Shown in pieces: positions 32,735 through 40,446 of a stretch of DNA of 40,446 nt. Made by a program: the position numbers and the translations under genes. Position 1 is the stretch's first letter, and the number at the start of each line of letters is the position of its first letter. Below the pieces are notes generated by a model, which saw nothing but the letters and a program-made list of their open reading frames with translations, was not told where the DNA came from and made no database searches. Source of the stretch: an uncultured Aquabacterium sp. (GTDB lineage Bacteria; Pseudomonadota; Gammaproteobacteria; Burkholderiales; Burkholderiaceae_C); the NCBI RefSeq assembly GCF_947366995.1, contig NZ_CANBCC010000035.1, positions 1-40,446 on the forward strand, read 5' to 3'.

Positions 32735-34111
32735 TCAGAAGCTCACCACGACCGACGTGGCCAGCAGCTGGTTGGTCTTCTTGAACCCGCCGTCGCGCGT
32801 GTCGCGGAACACGGCGCCGCTGGCCCGGTCGATGCGGTACTCCGCCTTGAACACGGTGTTCAGATTGAAGTTGTAGCCAAGGCCCAGCGTGAGGGCCGAG
32901 CGGTCCACGCCCCGGTTGGGATCGCCGCCTGCGGCAGGCCCGATGCCATTTCGGTCGTCCGCAGCGGTGTAGGTCAGGAGGCCGCCGCCGTTCTTGCGGT
33001 TCCAGATGTGGTCCAGTCGGGCGATGCCTTCCAGCCAGGGCTCGAACTTGTAGGCCATCAGCGCCGACAGACCGGTCCAGTGCGCATCGCGCCGTTCTCC
33101 CGTCAAGGGGTCCGGGCTGATGGAGGCCTTGCGCTGCCGGCCGACGCTGAACTGCGCTTGTGCCGTCAGGTCGCCCCGGATGAAGTAGCTGTCGATCTCG
33201 AACAGGTCGACGCGAGAATCTCGCTGGGCAATGGGGTTGCCGTCCCCGTCCAGCAGGTTCTGACTGGCGTTGGGAGCCTTGCCATGCACGCCCGCAAAGC
33301 CAAACCCCTGGAACTCTCCCTTGGCGTAGTCCACGCGGTAGGCCACGACCGGGGTCTTCTCGCCGGACTGGCGCTTGCTCGCGTTCATGTTGCCCACCAG
33401 GGCCTTGATGATCCACTTGTCCCGTGTCAACTCCATGCCAGCGCCGGTGTAGGCGGCCGGCAGCGTGGTGTCGAACAGCAGGTTGTGGGTGATGAGCTTG
33501 TTGAGCGTCGGCTGCAGGTATTCGTAGCCCGACCAGTCGGGCAGGTGGCCGGCGATGAAGCGGGTCTGCAGGTCGGTCAGGGGCACGGAGACCGAGGCCT
33601 CGTGCACGGGCGAGTTCGAGCCCTCTGCCACCGCCTGCGTGCCGCGCTGCGGCGACAAGGTCAGGCGCCAGCGCGCACCGGAGTCGGTCTCTTTGGTGAA
33701 GTCGATGACCGCCGTGCCGATGTAGGAGGTGTCGTAGAAGTAGCCACCGTTGTCCACGGCGTTGAGGAACTGGAAGCCGGCGCGGTGCTGGCGCTGGTTG
33801 TAGATCCATGTCGGATCCATGTAGCCGCTGATCTTCAGGCCCTTGAAGCCCAGCGCATCACGGGAGTCTTCCATCGCTTCGGTCTTCACGGCGATGCGGT
33901 TGAAGTCCTGAAGCTGCTCCGGCGTCATGCCCGATGGCGCGGCCGGGGCAGCAGGCTGGCTGTCGAGCCGCTTTTCGAGCTCGGCCATGCGCGCCTTGAG
34001 CTCCTGCAGTTCCTTGAGGAGGGCATCGTTGGCGCCCGCCGCGCACACCGTGGCGGGGTAGATGGCGGCGAGCGCCAGGCTCAGGGTGGCGAGTGGGAGG
34101 TGTCGTTTCAT
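32735..34111 (-). CDS. Outer-membrane porin, DUF3138-like
   Basis: A 458-residue outer-membrane protein. A signal peptide (1 to about 24) is followed by a charged coiled-coil stretch (NDALLKELQELKARMAELEK, about 28-50), a Pro/Ala linker, then a segment with MTPEQLQDFNRIAVKTEA and GFKGLKISGYMDPTWIYN that I associate with DUF3138, and a long barrel-like region of alternating strands ending in Phe (VVVSF). The coiled coil plus barrel resembles trimeric porins. The start ATG at 34109-34111 has AAGGA upstream and begins the signal peptide. It sits between potI and puuC with gaps of 19 and 11 bases, so it is translated from the same transcript as the importer. Polyamine passage is inferred from context only. 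Confidence 0.75.
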   Translation of the reverse strand: MKRHLPLATLSLALAAIYPATVCAAGANDALLKELQELKARMAELEKRLDSQPAAPAAPSGMTPEQLQDFNRIAVKTEAMEDSRDALGFKGLKISGYMDPTWIYNQRQHRAGFQFLNAVDNGGYFYDTSYIGTAVIDFTKETDSGARWRLTLSPQRGTQAVAEGSNSPVHEASVSVPLTDLQTRFIAGHLPDWSGYEYLQPTLNKLITHNLLFDTTLPAAYTGAGMELTRDKWIIKALVGNMNASKRQSGEKTPVVAYRVDYAKGEFQGFGFAGVHGKAPNASQNLLDGDGNPIAQRDSRVDLFEIDSYFIRGDLTAQAQFSVGRQRKASISPDPLTGERRDAHWTGLSALMAYKFEPWLEGIARLDHIWNRKNGGGLLTYTAADDRNGIGPAAGGDPNRGVDRSALTLGLGYNFNLNTVFKAEYRIDRASGAVFRDTRDGGFKKTNQLLATSVVVSF

Positions 34112-34130
34112 GGTGGGGTCCTTCTGGAAT

Positions 34131-34991
34131 TCAGGGGCGTTGTGCGGCGGCCATCTCGGCGGCCAGGCGGCGTTCACGGCGCGCGACGACGTAGCTCGCC
34201 ACAAGCACCCCCACGGCGACCACGGTGATGATCACGGTCGCGACGGCGTTGATGCTTGGACTGAGCCCCAGGCGCGCCCGGGAGAAGATCGCCAGAGGCA
34301 GCGTGGTGGAGCCCGGCCCGGACAGGAAGGCCGACAGCACCACGTCGTCGAGCGACACGGTGAAGGTCAGCAGCCAAGCCGACAGCAGCGAAGGCGCCAT
34401 GCTGGGCAGCGTCACCAGAAAGAAGACCTGCGCCGGGCGGGCGCCGAGGTCCATCGCCGCCTCTTCAAGCTGCGGGTTGATCTCTTTCAGGCGCGCCTGC
34501 AGCACCACGGTCGCGTAGGCCAGGCCTAGCAGCAGGTGGCCCAGCCAGATCGTGACGGCGCCGCGCTCCGGGAAACCGAGCCAGCGCTGCATGGACACCA
34601 GCATCAGCAGCAGCGACAGTCCGACGATGACCTCGGGCATCACCAGGGGCGCATTGACCATGCCGGAAAACAGCGTGCGGCCTTTGAAACGTGGGTACTT
34701 GACCAGCGTGAAGGCGGCCAGCATGCCGAGGATGACCGACCCGCATGCGGTGGCCAGCGCGATCTTGAGCGACAGACCCAGACCGTCGAGCAGCTCCTGA
34801 TCCTGTGCCAGCGCCGCATACCATTTGAACGTGAAGCCGCTCCAGGTGTTTGGCAGGTCGGATGCGCTGAACGAATACAGGATCAGCGCCACGATCGGCA
34901 GGTAGAGGAAGAGATAGCCGCCCGCCAGCCAGGCGCGGCCCAGCCCTCGGTTGAAGGTCGGCGTGAACGGGGTGCTCGGAATGCGGCTCAT
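34131..34991 (-). CDS. potI: Putrescine-type ABC permease PotI
   Basis: A 286-residue inner-membrane permease of the PotI/PotC family with six predicted helices and the EAA loop EEAAMDLGARPAQVFFLVTL (about 182-201). Conserved positions such as YLFLYLPIVALILYSF, the NAPLVMPEVIVGLSLLLM segment and SLDDVVLSAFLSGPG fit PotI closely. Its start codon overlaps the stop of potH by four bases (ATGA), so translation is coupled. The frame stays open upstream only opposite potH. It works with PotH, the PotG ATPase and the PotF binding protein, all adjacent and in the same order as the Escherichia coli potFGHI operon. Confidence 0.94.
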   Translation of the reverse strand: MSRIPSTPFTPTFNRGLGRAWLAGGYLFLYLPIVALILYSFSASDLPNTWSGFTFKWYAALAQDQELLDGLGLSLKIALATACGSVILGMLAAFTLVKYPRFKGRTLFSGMVNAPLVMPEVIVGLSLLLMLVSMQRWLGFPERGAVTIWLGHLLLGLAYATVVLQARLKEINPQLEEAAMDLGARPAQVFFLVTLPSMAPSLLSAWLLTFTVSLDDVVLSAFLSGPGSTTLPLAIFSRARLGLSPSINAVATVIITVVAVGVLVASYVVARRERRLAAEMAAAQRP

Positions 34992-35902
34992 CGTGCGCGC
35001 TCCTGGTTGTCGGCCTGCGCCTTGTTGAAGAGCGCCAGCGGCACGATGATCAGCAGGATCATCACGACGGCCACACTCGACGCCATGGGCCAGTCGTTGT
35101 TGGCGAAGAACTCGTCCCACAGCACGCGGCCGATCATCAGCGTGGAGGGGCCACCCAGCAGTTCGGGGATCACGAACTCGCCCACGCACGGGATGAACAC
35201 GAGCATGGCGCCGGCCAGGATGCCGGGGCGCGACAGCGGCACCGTCACCCGCCAGAACGCCACCCACGGCGTGGCACCCAGGTCCGACGCGGCTTCCAGC
35301 AGGCGCAGGTCCATCTTCGACAGGTTGGCGTACAGCGGCAGCACCATGAAGGGCAGGTAGGTGTAGACCATGCCGATCACGAGCGAGAACGGCGTGTTCA
35401 TGAGCTGCCCGGGTGCCGGGATGAGCCCGACCTGCGCCAGCAGAGGTTCGATGCCCGATGCCTGCAGGGCCTGGGCCACCCAGCCGCCTTCGCTCAGCAG
35501 CCCCTTCCACGCATACACCCGCAGCAGGAAGCTCGTCCAGAACGGCAGCATGACGAGCATCACCAGGCCAGGCTGGGTGGACTTGCTGGCACGCGCCATG
35601 AAGTAGGCAAAGGGGTAGCCGATCAGCAAACACAGTGCGGTCGTGACGGCGGCGTACTTCAGGCTGTTGAGGTAGGTCTTGAAGTACAGGTCGTCCTGCG
35701 TGATGAACAGGTAGTTGCTCAGCTTGACCTGCAGCTTCAGCACACCATCGGACCAGGTGAGCAGGTCCTTGAAGGCCACGATGTCCATCTCGGACACGCT
35801 GATCTTCATCACGATCAGGAAGGGCAGCAGGAAGCAGACCAGCAGCCACGCATAGGGAATGCCGATGACCACACGGCGACCGGGTTCGAGGGTGAAGCTC
35901 AT
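34988..35902 (-). CDS. potH: Putrescine-type ABC permease PotH
   Basis: A 304-residue permease with an N-terminal helix (IGIPYAWLLVCFLLPFLIVMKIS), a moderate periplasmic loop containing LKLSNYLF-like residues (about 60-90), and the EAA loop LLEAASDLGATPWVAFWRVT. PFVGEFVIPELLGGP-type residues (here PCVGEFVIPELLGGP) near the fifth helix match PotH. The start ATG at 35900-35902 is preceded by GAGGAGA. It begins 10 bases after potG and overlaps potI. Compared with the PotB-like permease at 22,532 it lacks the 145-residue periplasmic insert. Confidence 0.94.
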   Translation of the reverse strand: MSFTLEPGRRVVIGIPYAWLLVCFLLPFLIVMKISVSEMDIVAFKDLLTWSDGVLKLQVKLSNYLFITQDDLYFKTYLNSLKYAAVTTALCLLIGYPFAYFMARASKSTQPGLVMLVMLPFWTSFLLRVYAWKGLLSEGGWVAQALQASGIEPLLAQVGLIPAPGQLMNTPFSLVIGMVYTYLPFMVLPLYANLSKMDLRLLEAASDLGATPWVAFWRVTVPLSRPGILAGAMLVFIPCVGEFVIPELLGGPSTLMIGRVLWDEFFANNDWPMASSVAVVMILLIIVPLALFNKAQADNQERAR

Positions 35903-35912
35903 GGCCGTCTCC

Positions 35913-37031
35913 TCACTGCGTGAGCACGACCTGCGCCGTGCTGTCCCACTGCGCCCAGACGGCATCGCCGGCCTCCAGCGCCTCGTCGCTGTGGCGCGCG
36001 GTGTTGGCCATCGATACCTTCATCGTCGCGCCGCTTTTAAGCTGGAGGTGGTAGACCGTGTAGCTGCCGAAGTAGGCCAGGTCGCGCACGACGGCGTTGA
36101 CCCGGTTGTACAGGCTCTCGGGTTGCTGGCGCACCAGACGGATCTTCTCGGGGCGCACGGCCACCGACACGGGCATGCCCTCGGTGCCGGTGATGCCGTG
36201 GCCTACCAGGTGTTGACAGTCGTCGCACTGGATCACCACATGATCCGGTGCATCCTGTACCAGCGTGCCGTCCATCAGGTTGACGTTGCCGATGAAGTCC
36301 GCCACAAAGCGGGTGGCGGGTGTCTCGTAGATCTCGTGGGGCGCGCCGACCTGCAGGATGCGGCCCTCGCTCATGACGGCGATGCGGCTGGCCATGGTCA
36401 TGGCCTCTTCCTGGTCATGCGTCACCATCACGCACGTCACGCCGACTTCACCCAGGATGTTGACCAGTTCGATCTGGGTCTCTTCGCGCAGCTTCTTGTC
36501 GAGCGCGCCCAGCGGCTCGTCCAGAAGCAGCAACTGCGGCTTCTTGGCCAGGCTGCGGGCCAACGCCACGCGCTGCTGCTGCCCGCCCGAGAGCTGGTGC
36601 GGCTTGCGCCGGGCGAATTTCGCCAGTTGAACCAGACGCAGCATGGCGTCCACCCGCTCGGCGATCTGGTCCTTGGGCAGGCCATCGCGCCGCAGGCCGA
36701 AGGCGATGTTGTCCCACACGCTCAGGTGCGGGAAGAGCGCGTAGCTCTGGAACATCATGTTGATGGGCCGCTGGTACGGCGGCAGGCCCACGATGTCCTG
36801 GCCATTGAGCAGGATGCGGCCTGAAGTCGGCGTCTCGAAACCCGCCAGCATGCGCAGCAGCGTGGTCTTGCCACAGCCGCTGGAGCCCAGCAGCGCGAAA
36901 ATCTCGCCACGCCCGATGTCGAGACTCACATGGTTGACTGCCACGGCGCCACCGCCGAAGTCCTTGACGACGTTCTGGATCTGGAGGAAGGCCGGTGCAC
37001 CACCGGCCGCGTGGTTGCGTGCAGCGTTCAT
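35913..37031 (-). CDS. potG: Putrescine-type ABC ATPase PotG
   Basis: A 372-residue ATP-binding subunit. Walker A GSSGCGKT (49-56), Q-loop in MMFQSYALFPHLSV, signature LSGGQQQR, Walker B LLLLDEP, GALDKK and VTHDQEEA are all present, followed by the C-terminal TOBE region (about 290-370). The GSSGCGKTTLLRMLAGFE form of the P-loop is typical of PotG. It follows potF with one base between stop and start, so the two are tightly coupled. It is about as long as the PotA-like ATPase at 24,956 but clearly a different paralogue. Confidence 0.95.
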   Translation of the reverse strand: MNAARNHAAGGAPAFLQIQNVVKDFGGGAVAVNHVSLDIGRGEIFALLGSSGCGKTTLLRMLAGFETPTSGRILLNGQDIVGLPPYQRPINMMFQSYALFPHLSVWDNIAFGLRRDGLPKDQIAERVDAMLRLVQLAKFARRKPHQLSGGQQQRVALARSLAKKPQLLLLDEPLGALDKKLREETQIELVNILGEVGVTCVMVTHDQEEAMTMASRIAVMSEGRILQVGAPHEIYETPATRFVADFIGNVNLMDGTLVQDAPDHVVIQCDDCQHLVGHGITGTEGMPVSVAVRPEKIRLVRQQPESLYNRVNAVVRDLAYFGSYTVYHLQLKSGATMKVSMANTARHSDEALEAGDAVWAQWDSTAQVVLTQ

Positions 37032-37032
37032 C

Positions 37033-38154
37033 TCAGAGCCCCGTCTTGAAGGAGGTGTAGATGCGCGTCATCTGGCGACGGATGTCGTTGTTGATCGCGT
37101 CCGGCTGCGCCATGCGCTTCATGTCCGCTTCCGGCGGGAACACCGCCGGGTCGTTCGCCACCTCGGGCTTGATGAACTTGCGCGACGCCAGGTTCGGGTT
37201 GGCGTAGAACACCTTGTTGCTCAGGCCCGCATGCACCTCGGGGCGCAGGATGTAGTTGATCCACTTGTGGGCGTTCTCCGGGTGCGGCGCATCTGCGGGG
37301 ATCACCATGGCATCCATGAAGATGACGCCGCCGGTTCGGGGGATCAGCGTCTGCACGTTCTGGCCGGTCTTGCTCTCGATGGCGCGGTTCTTGGCGATGT
37401 TGATGTCGCCCGAGTAGCCGAAGGCCACGCAGATCTGCCCGTTGGCGAGGTCGTTGATGTACCCGCTCGAACTGAACAGCGTCACATACGGCCGGATCGA
37501 CTTCAGCAGTGGGGTGAGGGCCTGGTAGTCGGCCACGCTCTTGCTGTAGGCCGGCTTGCCCAGGTAGTGCAGTGCGGCGGGAATGACTTCGGTGGCCGAG
37601 TCCACGAAGGACACGCCGCAGCCCTTGAGCTTGCTGATGTACTCGGGCTTGAAGATCAGGTCCCACGCGTTGTCGGGCATGGGCGTGCTGCCGAGCGCAG
37701 CCTTCACCTTGTCCACGTTGATGCCGACCGTGGTGTAACCCCACAGCCAGTTCACCATGTACTGGTTGCCGGCATCAAGCTTGCCAAGCTGGCCCAGGAT
37801 GGCCGGGTCGATGTTCTTCCAGTTCGGGATCTTGCTCTTGTCGATCTTCTGCAGCAGCCCACCATCGGCCTGCAGCTTGGCCCAGTACGACGAGGGCACG
37901 ACGACGTCGTAGCCTGTCTTGCCGGCGACCAGTTTGGCGTGCACGATTTCGTTGTTGTCGAAGACGTCGTAACGGACCTTGATGCCCGTTTCCTTCTCGA
38001 AATTGGCAATCGTGTCCGGTGCGATGTAGTTCGACCAGTTGTAGATGTTGAGCACCTTCTCTTCGTCGGCGTGGGCACTGCCGGCACAGAAGAGGGCGAG
38101 CGCAGTCATAGCGATCGTGGAGGGGATCGAGCGCAGGGATCGGAGGCGGGACAT
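37033..38154 (-). CDS. potF: Putrescine-binding periplasmic protein PotF-like
   Basis: A 373-residue periplasmic binding protein. The signal peptide (1 to about 29, cleavage near GSAHA-DEEK) is followed by VLNIYNWSNYIAPDTIANFE, the hallmark opening of PotF/PotD, in which Trp and Tyr of YNWSNYI line the polyamine pocket. Further family blocks are YDVVVPSSYW, MVNWLWGYTTVGINV, VAFGYSGDI and PENAHKWINYILRPEV. Together with potG, potH and potI it forms a complete importer, probably for putrescine. The start ATG at 38152-38154 has AAGGAA nine bases upstream. It begins 24 bases after puuA. Confidence 0.94.
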   Translation of the reverse strand: MSRLRSLRSIPSTIAMTALALFCAGSAHADEEKVLNIYNWSNYIAPDTIANFEKETGIKVRYDVFDNNEIVHAKLVAGKTGYDVVVPSSYWAKLQADGGLLQKIDKSKIPNWKNIDPAILGQLGKLDAGNQYMVNWLWGYTTVGINVDKVKAALGSTPMPDNAWDLIFKPEYISKLKGCGVSFVDSATEVIPAALHYLGKPAYSKSVADYQALTPLLKSIRPYVTLFSSSGYINDLANGQICVAFGYSGDINIAKNRAIESKTGQNVQTLIPRTGGVIFMDAMVIPADAPHPENAHKWINYILRPEVHAGLSNKVFYANPNLASRKFIKPEVANDPAVFPPEADMKRMAQPDAINNDIRRQMTRIYTSFKTGL

Positions 38155-38178
38155 GGGGTGGTTCCTTCTCAAGACGGA

Positions 38179-39549
38179 TCAGACGTGCAGCAGCAGGTGT
38201 TCGCGCTCCCACGGCGAGATCACTTTCATGAACTCGGCGTGTTCGGCTTCCTTGACCTCGGTGTAGACGGTGACGAACTCGCGGCCCAGCACCTCCGCCA
38301 GGTCGCTCTCGTCGCGCAGGAGGGCGATGGCTTCACCCAGGCTGCGTGGCAGGCCGTAGTCGCCAAGGTAGGCGTCGCCCTTGCATTCCGGGCTCGGCTC
38401 GATCTGCTTGACGATGCCCAGGTAGCCGCAGGCAAGCGTCGCGGCCAGGGCCACGTAGGGGTTGGCATCGGCGCCGATCACGCGGTTCTCGATGCGGCGT
38501 GCAGCCGGTGTGGCCACCGGGGAGCGGAAGCCCACGGTGCGGTTGTCCGTGCCCCACTGGATGTTGATGGGCGCTGCTGTGGCGCGCACCAGGCGGCGGT
38601 AGCTGTTGACATAGGGGGCAAGCAGCGCCATGGCCGAGGGGATGTAGCGCTGCAGGCCGCCGATGTACCAGCGGAAGGCGTCAGACGCTGTGCCATCGGG
38701 GTTGCTGAAGAGGTTGCGCCCGGTGAGCTTGTCGACAATGCTCTGGTGAACGTGCATGGCGCTGCCCGGTTCGCCCGCGATCGGCTTGGCCATGAAGGTC
38801 GCGTACATGTCGTGGCGCAGGGCGGCCTCGCGCACGGTGCGCTTGAAGAAGAACACCTCGTCTGCCAGCTGCAGGGGGTGGTCGTGGAAGAAGTTGATCT
38901 CCATCTGACCGGCGCCGATCTCGTGGATGAGCGTGTCGACGTTGAGCTGCATCGCCTCGCAGTAGGCGTAGATGTCCTCGAACAGCGGGTCGAACTCGTT
39001 GACCGCGTCGATGGAGTAGGCCTGGCGCGAGGTCTCTGCCCGGCCGCTGCGGCCTTTGGGCGGCTTCAGCGGCAGGTCGGGATCGAGGTTGCGCTCGACC
39101 AGGTAGAACTCCAGTTCAGGTGCGACAACCGGATTCCAGCCCTTGGCATCGAACAGTTCGCACACGCGCTTGAGCACCGAGCGGGGGGCAAAGGGGACCA
39201 ACCGCCCGTGGCGGTCGTAGCAGTCGTGGATGACCTGGGCGGTGGGGTCGGTCGCCCAAGGGACGATGCGGGCCGTGGTGGGGTCGGGCCGCAGGTGCAT
39301 GTCGTGGTCGGTGGCGCTGATGACCTCGTAGTACGGGCCGGCTTCAGGCTGCTCGCCGGTGACGCTGGTGGCCACGACGATTTCCGGCAGGCGCATGCCC
39401 CGGTCTTCGGTGAAGCGGTCGCGCGGCAGGATCTTGCCGCGGGCCACGCCGGTCAGGTCGGGAACCAGGCATTCGACTTCGGTCACACGCTGGTCGATGA
39501 ACCATTGTTCAAGTTCAGGGAAGGAGGAAATGGCGGTTTGCGCGTTCAT
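38179..39549 (-). CDS. puuA: Gamma-glutamylputrescine synthetase (PuuA)
   Basis: A 456-residue glutamine-synthetase-family ligase that joins glutamate to putrescine using ATP, the entry step of the Puu pathway. Metal and substrate motifs are visible: Glu145 and Glu147 in APELEFYL, GAGQMEINFFHD (212-223), GSAMHVHQS (262-270), the NRTVGFRSP loop (336-344) and RRIENRVIGADANPYVAL. The Tyr397 adenylylation loop of GlnA is not recognisable. The length and the opening FPELEQWFIDQRVTEVECLVPDLTGVARGK-type residues fit the PuuA/GlnT branch rather than ordinary GlnA. The start ATG at 39547-39549 is chosen over a longer frame. Immediate linkage to potFGHI and puuD supports putrescine as substrate. Confidence 0.93.
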   Translation of the reverse strand: MNAQTAISSFPELEQWFIDQRVTEVECLVPDLTGVARGKILPRDRFTEDRGMRLPEIVVATSVTGEQPEAGPYYEVISATDHDMHLRPDPTTARIVPWATDPTAQVIHDCYDRHGRLVPFAPRSVLKRVCELFDAKGWNPVVAPELEFYLVERNLDPDLPLKPPKGRSGRAETSRQAYSIDAVNEFDPLFEDIYAYCEAMQLNVDTLIHEIGAGQMEINFFHDHPLQLADEVFFFKRTVREAALRHDMYATFMAKPIAGEPGSAMHVHQSIVDKLTGRNLFSNPDGTASDAFRWYIGGLQRYIPSAMALLAPYVNSYRRLVRATAAPINIQWGTDNRTVGFRSPVATPAARRIENRVIGADANPYVALAATLACGYLGIVKQIEPSPECKGDAYLGDYGLPRSLGEAIALLRDESDLAEVLGREFVTVYTEVKEAEHAEFMKVISPWEREHLLLHV

Positions 39550-39696
39550 ACAGGGATCGGATGGACGACCTCGTCCGGGCCGCACTCGGGCGGACACAGG
39601 CGTGGCCGGGCATGGGCGCTTCCGCGGCCCATGGGCGTCAGTTCGTTGTCGGGGAATGGAGCGCCCTCCAGAACGGAAGGCGCGAGCCGGGTGGCG

Positions 39697-40446
39697 TCAG
39701 CGGCCCGGTGGGCGGTGCAGGTCGCGCCACGACCGGCAGGCCGCACCGAAGGCCTGGAGGATCGCCATGGAGACGGGGTTGGTGGCAGCCTGCCACTCGG
39801 GGTGCCATTGCACGCACAGGCTGAAGCCCGGGCTGCTCGGCACCGAGAACGCCTCGATGAGGCCGTCCGGTGCGGTGGCCTCTATGCGCAGCCCTGGTGC
39901 GAGGCGCGCGATGCCCTGGCCGTGCAGGCTGTTGACCTGCACTTCGCCTTGCGGCAGCAAGGAGGCCAGCACGCCGCCCGGAACCAGGCTCACGGGGTGA
40001 GCCAGTCCGTACTGTGTTTCGACAGGCTGGTCTTCCGCCGGCGCGCGGTGGTCGGCCAGGCCAGCTTGTTCGTGAACAGCCTGGTGCAGCGTGCCGCCCA
40101 GGGCCACATTGGTTTCCTGAAAGCCGCGGCAGATGGCCAGCAAGGGCAGGCCCCGCTCGATGGCCATGCGGATGAGCGGCAGCGTCCACAGGTCGCGCAG
40201 GGGGTCGAGCGGGAGGCTCGGGTCGTGCACGGCCTCGTCGAAGTGGCTCGGGTGGACGTTCGACGGCGAGCCGGTCAGCAGCACCCCATCGGCCAGGTCC
40301 AGCCAGTCGGCCAGTTCGTCGGGATGCGCGGCTGGCACGACGACGGGCAGGCAACCCGCGAGCCGCACGGCGTCGATGTACTTCTGGCCCACCATGTGGA
40401 AGGGGTGGTGGCCCAGGGGCCGGTTGCAGGCCGGGACAGATCGGAA
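39697..40446 (-). CDS. puuD: Gamma-glutamyl-GABA hydrolase PuuD, partial at its 5' end
   Basis: At least 249 residues of a class-I glutamine-amidotransferase-like hydrolase that splits gamma-glutamyl-GABA into glutamate and GABA, the last Puu step. The nucleophilic Cys lies in AICRGFQETNVALGG, and the partner His and Glu in QWHPEW near the C-terminus. The reading frame runs through the ATG at 40393-40395 and stays open to the window edge with family-like residues (PACNRPLGHHPFHMVGQKYI), so the real start lies beyond 40,446 and this entry is truncated by the window, not broken. A 147-base gap separates it from puuA; it holds a perfect 10-bp palindrome (GCCCATGGGC) but no clear promoter. Confidence 0.92.
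   Translation of the reverse strand, partial: FRSVPACNRPLGHHPFHMVGQKYIDAVRLAGCLPVVVPAAHPDELADWLDLADGVLLTGSPSNVHPSHFDEAVHDPSLPLDPLRDLWTLPLIRMAIERGLPLLAICRGFQETNVALGGTLHQAVHEQAGLADHRAPAEDQPVETQYGLAHPVSLVPGGVLASLLPQGEVQVNSLHGQGIARLAPGLRIEATAPDGLIEAFSVPSSPGFSLCVQWHPEWQAATNPVSMAILQAFGAACRSWRDLHRPPGR

Noticed and set aside
32724..33809. N-terminal extension of PuuC, giving an 858-residue fusion
   Set aside because: The extra part is opposite or out of frame with the porin gene, is low in complexity, and the ALDH family start is the ATG at 32723.
39550..39696. Sigma-54 promoter for puuA, as expected for nitrogen-controlled polyamine use
   Set aside because: I looked for the TGGCAC-N5-TTGC pattern on the minus strand and found no acceptable match here or in the other divergent regions.
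1..40446. CRISPR arrays, insertion sequences, phage genes, tRNA or rRNA genes
   Set aside because: No regularly spaced repeats, transposase or integrase motifs, or cloverleaf/ribosomal RNA sequences were noticed. The island looks like ordinary chromosomal genes rather than a recent mobile insertion.

Overview
The window is a dense, high-GC chromosomal segment, almost certainly from a betaproteobacterium of the order Burkholderiales (a Rubrivivax/Leptothrix/Aquabacterium-type relative is plausible). The reasons are a DUF3567 gene (a family I know mainly from Burkholderiales), a stand-alone homocysteine-binding MetH module, strongly GC-biased third codon positions that create long open shadow frames opposite most genes, and the overall gene content. 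I see no insertion sequence, phage gene, CRISPR array, tRNA or rRNA. No gap between genes exceeds about 200 bases.

Bases 1-14,500 are mixed housekeeping and signalling. They hold an NTF2/SnoaL-like protein, a DUF3567 protein, and a translationally coupled pair of cyclic-di-GMP enzymes (718 and 538 aa) behind what looks like a textbook sigma-28 (FliA, flagellar) promoter. A voltage-gated-type K+ channel with a C-terminal zinc ribbon and a MetH N-terminal module follow, divergently transcribed. Next comes a ybeZ(phoH)-ybeY operon that ends in a tandem-PAS diguanylate cyclase, then a membrane sensor kinase/LuxR-type regulator pair with a strong intrinsic terminator, then ruvA and a secreted M14 carboxypeptidase-like protein.

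Bases 14,500-40,446 form a catabolic island for polyamines and GABA. On the minus strand, gabT-gabD-gdhA converts GABA to succinate and can recycle the glutamate made by the transaminase. It is divergent from a MocR/GabR regulator. A minus-strand potA-potD-potB-potC-like ABC importer operon follows, ends in a DcaP-like porin, and is divergent from a second MocR/GabR regulator. Both MocR intergenic regions carry the same kind of candidate operator: one inverted and one direct repeat, with repeat spacing of 23 and 24 bp. A LysR regulator is divergent from a ureohydrolase (agmatinase or guanidinobutyrase). The last block is a long minus-strand operon: puuD (cut by the window edge), puuA, potF, potG, potH, potI, a DUF3138-like porin, puuC and puuB.

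Taken together the island encodes import of putrescine-like compounds (outer-membrane porins plus two ABC systems), hydrolysis of a guanidino compound, the gamma-glutamylation route PuuA-PuuB-PuuC-PuuD to GABA, and GABA to succinate by GabT/GabD. The most distinctive points are an outer-membrane porin at the 3' side of each polyamine-type ABC operon, the shared MocR operator architecture, the flagellar-type promoter in front of a phosphodiesterase whose MHYT sensor has lost its signature residues, and structured RNA spacers inside the first transporter operon.
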